DNA from: an uncultured Bacilli bacterium
Lineage (GTDB): Bacteria > Bacillota_I > Bacilli_A > RF39 > UBA660
Assembly (NCBI GenBank): GCA_947588975.1
Contig: CANQAF010000039.1
Coordinates: 1 to 10,990, forward strand
Length of the DNA stretch: 10,990 bases
Direction: 5' to 3'
Below are positions 6,566 through 10,990 of this stretch, piece by piece. Numbering within the stretch: position 1 is the first letter of the stretch; every line of letters starts with the position of its first letter. Under the pieces are notes generated by a model. The model worked only from the letters and a program-made list of their open reading frames with translations. It did not search any database and was not told the origin of the DNA. The position numbers were made by a program, and so were the translations under genes.

Positions 6566-7532
6566 ATATTACAATTATATCACCTGTTTTTAAATCATGA
6601 TCCTTTAAATCATTTTTCTGCATTAACTCATCTATATTTACTTGATACTTTTTTGCAATTTGATATATATTATCCCCTTTTTGAACTTGATGATAAATTT
6701 CCTCATTTTTAGGAATCAGGATTTCTTCACCAATTTGAACTAAGTTATTTTTTTTATGATTATATTTCATTAGTTCTTCTAATTCAATATGAAATTTATT
6801 GCATATTTGGTACAAATTCTCACCTGTTCCAACAAAATATCGAAGTTCCTCATCTGATTTTTTAACTTGAATAATTTCCCCTGTTCTTAATAAATTATCT
6901 GTAAATCCATTTATTTTCTTCAATTCATTCACACTCATTTGAAATTTTTTTGCAACATTCCACATAGTATCACCTGCTACAATTTGATAAGAATCATCAC
7001 TAATTTTTCCAGTAATATATTCATACACTGCATCTACAATCATATCTACACCCTTATCTAAATCACCACGACTTTGCGAAAAAGGATAGTAAACACAAAT
7101 TACTTGCATATTAGCTACATCACGTTGAATTGCATAATAATTTAAATTTGGATTGATACCTAATCGTTTCACTCCACATTGAACGAGTTCCTGATGATGC
7201 ATTAAATAAGAAGCAACTCGGTTTGGTAATTTTGAAGATTGACCAATTCGATATATAATTTGATAATTGGGTTGTTCTTGAATATGATTAGAAATCACAA
7301 TTACATATTTATGATCTCCGTAATATTCTGTAATTCTTTTAATTCTTTCTTTGGGGAAAATTGTTTCATCTTTATCACGTATTAAAAAAGTAGGAATGTT
7401 TTTTTGTTGAAATTTTTGATACATATATTTTGATAATTCTAAAGTAATATTTTTTTCAGGAACATTAGAAAGTAAGCAGCCAACATCGTCACCTCCATGA
7501 CTGGCGTCAATAATGATTTTATAGTTATTCAT
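6564..7532 (-). CDS. Amidase_3-like protein with three LysM domains, probably catalytically dead
   Basis: 322 residues with no signal peptide. Residues 3-173 follow the N-acetylmuramoyl-L-alanine amidase (Amidase_3) fold: IIIDASHGG (H12), PEKNITLELSKYM (E26), LIRDKDET, and VISNHIQ (H83), so all three zinc ligands can be matched. The catalytic glutamate, normally in a VxVExGF sequence, is missing: the equivalent stretch reads VICVYYPF (144-151). Three LysM repeats follow at about 182-223, 232-274 and 280-322, each of the form Y.V..GD..(W/Y).I..K(F/Y).....EL...N. LysM binds N-acetylglucosamine-containing chains. It most likely binds peptidoglycan without cleaving it, perhaps in the spore envelope since it lacks an export signal. 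AGGAGG precedes the ATG. It converges with the CwlJ-like gene. Confidence 0.88.
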   Translation of the reverse strand: MNNYKIIIDASHGGDDVGCLLSNVPEKNITLELSKYMYQKFQQKNIPTFLIRDKDETIFPKERIKRITEYYGDHKYVIVISNHIQEQPNYQIIYRIGQSSKLPNRVASYLMHHQELVQCGVKRLGINPNLNYYAIQRDVANMQVICVYYPFSQSRGDLDKGVDMIVDAVYEYITGKISDDSYQIVAGDTMWNVAKKFQMSVNELKKINGFTDNLLRTGEIIQVKKSDEELRYFVGTGENLYQICNKFHIELEELMKYNHKKNNLVQIGEEILIPKNEEIYHQVQKGDNIYQIAKKYQVNIDELMQKNDLKDHDLKTGDIIVI

Positions 7533-7568
7533 TCTATCATTCCTCCTATATTATCATATGCATTTCAT

Positions 7569-7591
7569 AAAAAAAGACGATTACTCGTCTT
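7569..7591 (-). terminator. Terminator of the Abi-HtrA-thioredoxin unit
   Basis: Minus strand AAGACGA-GTAA-TCGTCTT, a 7-bp stem followed by a T-run. The stem starts within the TAA stop codon (7590-7592) of the thioredoxin-like gene. Confidence 0.82.
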
Positions 7592-8273
7592 AACATTTAC
7601 TACCGCATATATCTCCTAGCACATCATGAATTTGATCCAAAATAATTTGTTTTAATTCTTCTTTTTGACTAGTTGTTAATGCAACATATGGATCTTTCTG
7701 TGAATCTAAGGTTCCTTCGTGACAACCTATAATTGTTCCATCCTTAACAAATACCAACGTTGGAAAATATAAACGCAAAATAGAATCATCATTTAATCCT
7801 GCATATGGACCTAATACAGTACTTAATGCATCTACTAATTGATAATACTCTTTTGTTCCTTCTTTCTCAGTAACAATCGTTCCATCTTCATTTAACACTT
7901 TCGTATCACGAATAGATAATGCATTAAAATAATAAATTTTTTCAATAGATGTCTCATTAGTAGCTTCAATTAAATTAGGGACTAAATTACGACACCAAGG
8001 GCATTCAGGAAATCCAAAATAGATAATTCCTGTTCCATGGTCCAATAAATCCATAACATCATCAAATGTTGCATAATAAATTTTATTATTTTGATCAACA
8101 CTGACATTTAAATATTTAGTACCACTAGTTGTTGTTTGATTATTAAGACTTTCATACTCTTTCTTAAATTTATAAGCATCACTTTTAGTAAAACGAATCA
8201 TCCAAACTCCTATTATTGCGATTAATACACTTACAATTATAACTAGCATTATAATAATTTGTTTCTTTTTCAT
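7590..8273 (-). CDS. Membrane-anchored thioredoxin-fold protein
   Basis: 227 residues. One N-terminal membrane helix (about 5-26, after MKKK) places the rest outside the cell. The thioredoxin fold is marked by GIIYFGFPECPWCRNLVP with the active-site C91-P-W-C94, and by the cis-proline in YFPTLVFVKDG (P171). An inserted helical region of about 50 residues separates the two halves. C184 and a C-terminal pair, C223 and C227 (DICGSKC), are extra. It may make, reduce or shuffle disulfides in exported proteins; the cysteine-containing exported proteins nearby are plausible clients. A GAAGGAAG ribosome binding site precedes the ATG. It lies 28 bases after htrA with no terminator between, so the two are probably cotranscribed. 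Confidence 0.86.
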   Translation of the reverse strand: MKKKQIIIMLVIIVSVLIAIIGVWMIRFTKSDAYKFKKEYESLNNQTTTSGTKYLNVSVDQNNKIYYATFDDVMDLLDHGTGIIYFGFPECPWCRNLVPNLIEATNETSIEKIYYFNALSIRDTKVLNEDGTIVTEKEGTKEYYQLVDALSTVLGPYAGLNDDSILRLYFPTLVFVKDGTIIGCHEGTLDSQKDPYVALTTSQKEELKQIILDQIHDVLGDICGSKC

Positions 8274-8301
8274 AGCACACTTCCTTCTACTAATAATTTC
8301 T

Positions 8302-9363
8302 TTATACTAATACAACCTTTAATGTTTTTTCATTTCCATTTCGAATAATTCTTATTGAGATTGTATCACCAATATTCTGTTGATACAAGATATATTTAAA
8401 ATGATTCACACTTTCAATTTTTTGATCATTAATATATGTTATAATATCGCCTCTTTGTAAACCTGCATCTTTAGCAATACTATTATCTTCTACATTTATA
8501 ATGACAACACCATTTTCAACATTAGATGGAATTTCAATTTGATAACTTCGTTTTAAATATGGATTATCTAGTTCAGCGATTTGAACACCTAAAACAGGTC
8601 TTACGATTTCTTGCCCTTTTTCTAATTTTTTAACTTCAGATAAGGCAATTTCAATTGGGATTGCGAATCCCATTCCTTCTATTTCATCTTCAACCATCTT
8701 CATAGAAGTAATACCTATTACTTCACCATTAATATTTAAAAGTGGTCCACCACTATTACCAGGATTAATCGCTGCATCGGTTTGTAACACATCCATGATA
8801 AATCCATCTGTTTCTACTTTTCTATCTTTCCCAGATAAAATTCCTTTGGTTACAGTTCCAATATATTTACTTCCTAATGGAGATCCCACAGTAAATAAAG
8901 TATCTCCTAATTCAAGTTCAGAACTATCACCTAAAATTGCAACTTGAATAACTTCAGATACATCTATAGCCAATACTGCAACATCTGAATATTCATCACT
9001 ACCTAGTAGTGTAGCTTCAATCTCTTTTTCTCCAGACGTAAGTAATTTAATAGAAACAGCATCTTCTATAACATGATGATTGGTTAATACATACCCGTAT
9101 TTGTCATCTTTTTTATATACAAATCCTGTCCCACTGGATTGTCCACCTCTTGCGTCTGTCGATTGTACCACCATAACTGCATCATAAATTTTATCAATGG
9201 CAGATTTAATTGTGTTTGTTTCATGGATATTTACTTCATTTACTGTTTGCACAGTTTCACTAGGAATACTATTCCCATAACGGTGATATACCACTATAGT
9301 ACCACATATTCCAATCGTAATACAAAAAAAACCAACAACAAAATATTTAAATATTTGTTTCAT
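8302..9363 (-). CDS. htrA: Membrane-anchored HtrA/DegP family serine protease with PDZ domain
   Basis: 353 residues: a membrane helix at about 7-25, a linker, a trypsin-like domain at about 55-245 and one PDZ domain at about 255-350. The catalytic triad is intact: H97 in LTNHHVIEDA, D127 in EYSDVAVLAI and S204 in NPGNSGGPL. GMGFAIPI (230-237) closes the protease domain. The PDZ part includes RPVLGVQI, GVVIINVEDNSIAKDAGLQRGDIITYIN and GDTISIRIIRNG. Proteases of this group degrade or refold damaged exported proteins at the membrane surface. AGGAGG lies four bases before the ATG and overlaps the stop codon of the upstream HEPN gene, so its translation is probably coupled to that gene. No separate promoter was found in the 8-base gap. 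Confidence 0.94.
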   Translation of the reverse strand: MKQIFKYFVVGFFCITIGICGTIVVYHRYGNSIPSETVQTVNEVNIHETNTIKSAIDKIYDAVMVVQSTDARGGQSSGTGFVYKKDDKYGYVLTNHHVIEDAVSIKLLTSGEKEIEATLLGSDEYSDVAVLAIDVSEVIQVAILGDSSELELGDTLFTVGSPLGSKYIGTVTKGILSGKDRKVETDGFIMDVLQTDAAINPGNSGGPLLNINGEVIGITSMKMVEDEIEGMGFAIPIEIALSEVKKLEKGQEIVRPVLGVQIAELDNPYLKRSYQIEIPSNVENGVVIINVEDNSIAKDAGLQRGDIITYINDQKIESVNHFKYILYQQNIGDTISIRIIRNGNEKTLKVVLV

Positions 9364-9367
9364 AGTT

Positions 9368-9374
9368 CCTCCTA
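9368..9374 (-). promoter_or_regulatory. Ribosome binding site of htrA overlapping the upstream stop codon
   Basis: Minus strand TAGGAGG: the TAG stop of the HEPN gene (9372-9374) shares bases with the AGGAGG (9368-9373) of htrA, whose ATG follows four bases later. Terminating ribosomes are well placed to restart on htrA. Confidence 0.8.
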
Positions 9375-10304
9375 TAATGATTTAATGTCACGCCAATTAT
9401 CAGGAAATCCAATTTTATTCAAAATTAAATTCAAAGGCACTACATCTATTTTACCATCTAAAACATCAATTTCGTAACCGATTTCATCTATCAAAAGGGT
9501 AAATTCGTCTTTACTTAGCATTTGTTTCATGATAATAATAAGTGCAAATAAATCGTTTTTACCATAATTATATTCATCATCTGTCATGTCAATTGATAAT
9601 AAATAATGATATTTTGAATCAGGAATCATACGTTGAGTTCTATGATCATATAAAATTTCTTCGTGCGCACATAAATTCCTAAAATTAGAAAGTAAGTTAA
9701 GATAAATAGATAATGTTTCAGAATCAATATTATATAATTCAGCAATTTCTATCTGATCTTCTATTTTCAAAATATTATATAATTCAGCAATAATTCCAAA
9801 TGATAATACCTTCACTAAAATCCACATAGGGATATAGCCATAGTTACTAATATAATGCAATGTTGCTGTATGCTGTCTTCCATTTAAACGGATTTGTCTT
9901 TTCATTTTATTAATTACATCGTGTACCTGTCGTACTTTCATACTGTCTTGAGAAAAGTTTTTTGGATTTAAATAATCTTTTTCCTTAAAACCATATTTCC
10001 TAGATAATTGATAGCTAATGATAGATTTTATATTATTTTCAATCACTAATATATATTTAAACATAATATTACGTAATCTACGATCAAACAAAAACATCGC
10101 ATATAATTCTTCAAACGTTGTTCCTTCTATGAATTTACTTTCCTGTAATGAACGGGTAAATAAGCGTCGATATCCATTAATAAAGAAATAATTTTCCCTA
10201 AATAAGATACCTTTTGCTCGCTCTTCATCTTCAAATATAAGGCCCTTCGATTTTAAAATTTCTACTTGTTCATCTAATGTTTTAAATATTTTTTTCTTTG
10301 ACAT
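9372..10304 (-). CDS. Abi_2 family (AbiD/AbiF-like) HEPN protein, probable RNase
   Basis: 310 residues, soluble and mostly helical, near the usual Abi_2 length. Conserved family landmarks in order: ENYFFINGYRRLF (37-49), GTTFEELYAMFLFDRRLRNIMFKYILVIENNIKSIISY (61-98), YGYIPMWILVKVLSFG (155-170) and NLLSNFRNLCAHEEILYDHR (203-222). The last contains R209 and H214, the Rx4H motif of HEPN RNases. Family members act as abortive-infection or toxin-like RNases against phage. A longer frame begins at 10319, but that ATG has no ribosome binding site and sits right after the -10 box; the ATG at 10304 is preceded by AGGTGAT. It is the first gene of an apparent operon with htrA and the thioredoxin-like gene, odd company for a defence protein. 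Base composition looks like its neighbours. Confidence 0.88.
   Translation of the reverse strand: MSKKKIFKTLDEQVEILKSKGLIFEDEERAKGILFRENYFFINGYRRLFTRSLQESKFIEGTTFEELYAMFLFDRRLRNIMFKYILVIENNIKSIISYQLSRKYGFKEKDYLNPKNFSQDSMKVRQVHDVINKMKRQIRLNGRQHTATLHYISNYGYIPMWILVKVLSFGIIAELYNILKIEDQIEIAELYNIDSETLSIYLNLLSNFRNLCAHEEILYDHRTQRMIPDSKYHYLLSIDMTDDEYNYGKNDLFALIIIMKQMLSKDEFTLLIDEIGYEIDVLDGKIDVVPLNLILNKIGFPDNWRDIKSL
9727..9791. repeat. Exact 20-base direct repeat within the HEPN gene
   Basis: The same 20 bases, beginning ATATTATATAATTC, occur at 9727-9746 and 9772-9791, offset by 45 bases. Because 45 is a multiple of three, both copies encode IAELYNI (residues 173-179 and 188-194). Confidence 0.85.
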
Positions 10305-10328
10305 ATCATCACCTACCATTACATTACC

Positions 10329-10337
10329 ATTATATCA
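10329..10337 (-). promoter_or_regulatory. Extended -10 promoter of the Abi-HtrA-thioredoxin unit
   Basis: Minus strand TGATATAAT (extended -10; TATAAT at 10329-10334). Predicted start is near 10322, about 18 bases before the chosen start codon and upstream of its AGGTGAT. The -35 is poor (AATGAT), which is acceptable with a TGn extension. Confidence 0.55.
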
Positions 10338-10357
10338 CATATTACAAAATAATCATT

Positions 10358-10382
10358 AAAAAAGATAAGATATTACTTATCT
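10358..10382 (-). terminator. Terminator of the amidase gene at the window end
   Basis: Minus strand AGATAAG-TAATAT-CTTATCT followed by a T-run. The TAA stop at 10373-10375 lies in the loop. Confidence 0.78.
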
Positions 10383-10948
10383 CTTTCACGAATATATTCT
10401 AAAACGCCTTCTGTAATTGCAACTGCAATTTTATTTTGATAACTATCTTGTTTTAACAAATATCGATCACTACTATTACTTAAAAATCCAGCTTCTATAA
10501 GAACGCCCGGTTTTTCAATTCGTTTTTGCAGATAAAACACATCTGTCTTTTTCATAGTACGATTACTATTTAAATACTTTTTTAATTTTTCCTGCATAAT
10601 TTTAGCAATTTTCTTGTTTTCAGGATGTACATCATCATAATATACTTCTGCGCCTCTCCACATTCCACTTTCTTCTGCATTCAAGTGGATTGATAAAAAC
10701 AAATCACAGTCAGAGCGATTAATAATATTCCCTCTTCTAGATAAATCACTTCTTTTACGATTAATAGTATGATTGACTGATAAATCATAATCTCCATATC
10801 TCGTTAAATACACAATAGCTCCAAGAGAAACTAATTTTTCTTCTAATTTTTCACTAATTTTTAAATTTAAATCTGCCTCATGAATTTCTTTATACATAGC
10901 TCCCGGATCAGAACCCCCATGTGCAGGAATAGGAAAAGTCCAAAAATA
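10373..10948 (-). CDS. N-acetylmuramoyl-L-alanine amidase (Amidase_3, CwlD-like), N-terminus frame-disrupted
   Basis: The frame is open from the TGA at 10949-10951 to the stop at 10373. It encodes PAHGGSDPGA (His at 10919-10921), then IHEADLNL, the zinc-ligand glutamate region, then SDCDLFLSIHLNAE (second zinc histidine), and PGVLIEAGFLSN with the catalytic glutamate. These are all the hallmarks of an active Amidase_3 enzyme, which cuts the lactam between muramic acid and the stem peptide; CwlD is the closest known type. The first ATG in frame (10895-10897) lies inside the domain after the HGG motif, so it cannot be the true start, and no ATG, GTG or TTG occurs upstream in frame. An ATG at 10950-10952 in another frame reads MIFLD, the expected lead-in to the HGG motif, so a net frameshift near 10928-10937 is likely. 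No signal peptide is visible. Confidence 0.8.
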   Translation of the reverse strand, partial: YFWTFPIPAHGGSDPGAMYKEIHEADLNLKISEKLEEKLVSLGAIVYLTRYGDYDLSVNHTINRKRSDLSRRGNIINRSDCDLFLSIHLNAEESGMWRGAEVYYDDVHPENKKIAKIMQEKLKKYLNSNRTMKKTDVFYLQKRIEKPGVLIEAGFLSNSSDRYLLKQDSYQNKIAVAITEGVLEYIRERDK

Positions 10949-10990
10949 TCATTATTTCTTAAAATTCAATGTTCCATTCTATTTCTATAT

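Noticed and set aside
6300..6593. Plus- and minus-strand open frames overlapping the CwlJ-like gene
   Set aside because: Shadows of the hydrolase gene; low-complexity composition and no start signals.
9139..9477. 112-codon plus-strand open frame opposite htrA and the HEPN gene
   Set aside because: Antisense shadow rich in Ser, Thr, Tyr and Asn; both opposite-strand genes carry clear catalytic motifs.
1..10990. CRISPR array, insertion sequence or riboswitch
   Set aside because: No regularly spaced repeats, no transposase, and intergenic gaps too short or without recognisable aptamer structure.

Overview
The window is AT-rich (roughly 30% G+C by eye) and densely packed. It has AGGAGG or GGTGAT ribosome binding sites, TTGnnn/TATAAT promoters and hairpin plus T-run terminators. 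Protein content (ECF sigma/anti-sigma pair, CwlJ-like hydrolase, LysM protein, PopT/DUF368, membrane HtrA) points to a low-GC Gram-positive of the phylum Bacillota, probably an uncultured Bacilli/Erysipelotrichia-like or gut RF39-type lineage. This is inferred from style, not a database match. The standard code is used: the only tRNA is tRNA-Trp with a CCA anticodon, and TGA is used as a stop.

Layout, left to right. (1) 1-1221, minus strand: popT, an undecaprenyl-phosphate flippase family gene, followed by a 108-codon gene of unknown function and a terminator. (2) 1279-3104, plus strand, divergent from popT: a clear promoter, a membrane-anchored Cys-containing surface protein, and a polytopic membrane protein resembling DUF2238. 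(3) 3081-5762, minus strand: a secreted metzincin protease (TTG start) with a 219-residue exported partner, a terminator, then an ECF sigma factor overlapping by 4 bases its transmembrane putative anti-sigma factor. A similar 14-base element lies upstream of both units. (4) 5895-6049: a self-contained tRNA-Trp gene. (5) 6113-7532: a CwlJ-like wall hydrolase converging on a LysM protein whose amidase domain has lost its catalytic glutamate. (6) 7569-10337, minus strand: an apparent operon of an Abi_2/HEPN RNase-like protein, a membrane HtrA protease and a membrane thioredoxin-like protein. (7) 10358-10990: a second amidase with good catalytic motifs but a broken reading frame at its N-terminus.

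The common theme is the cell envelope: lipid carrier recycling, surface proteins with cysteines, a thiol oxidoreductase, extracytoplasmic proteases, envelope stress signalling and peptidoglycan hydrolases. CwlJ and LysM proteins without signal peptides suggest sporulation ancestry. The most unusual points are the HEPN-HtrA coupling, the propeptide-less metzincin with a dedicated partner next to an ECF pair, the apparent pseudo-amidase, the broken amidase, and terminators built into stop codons.
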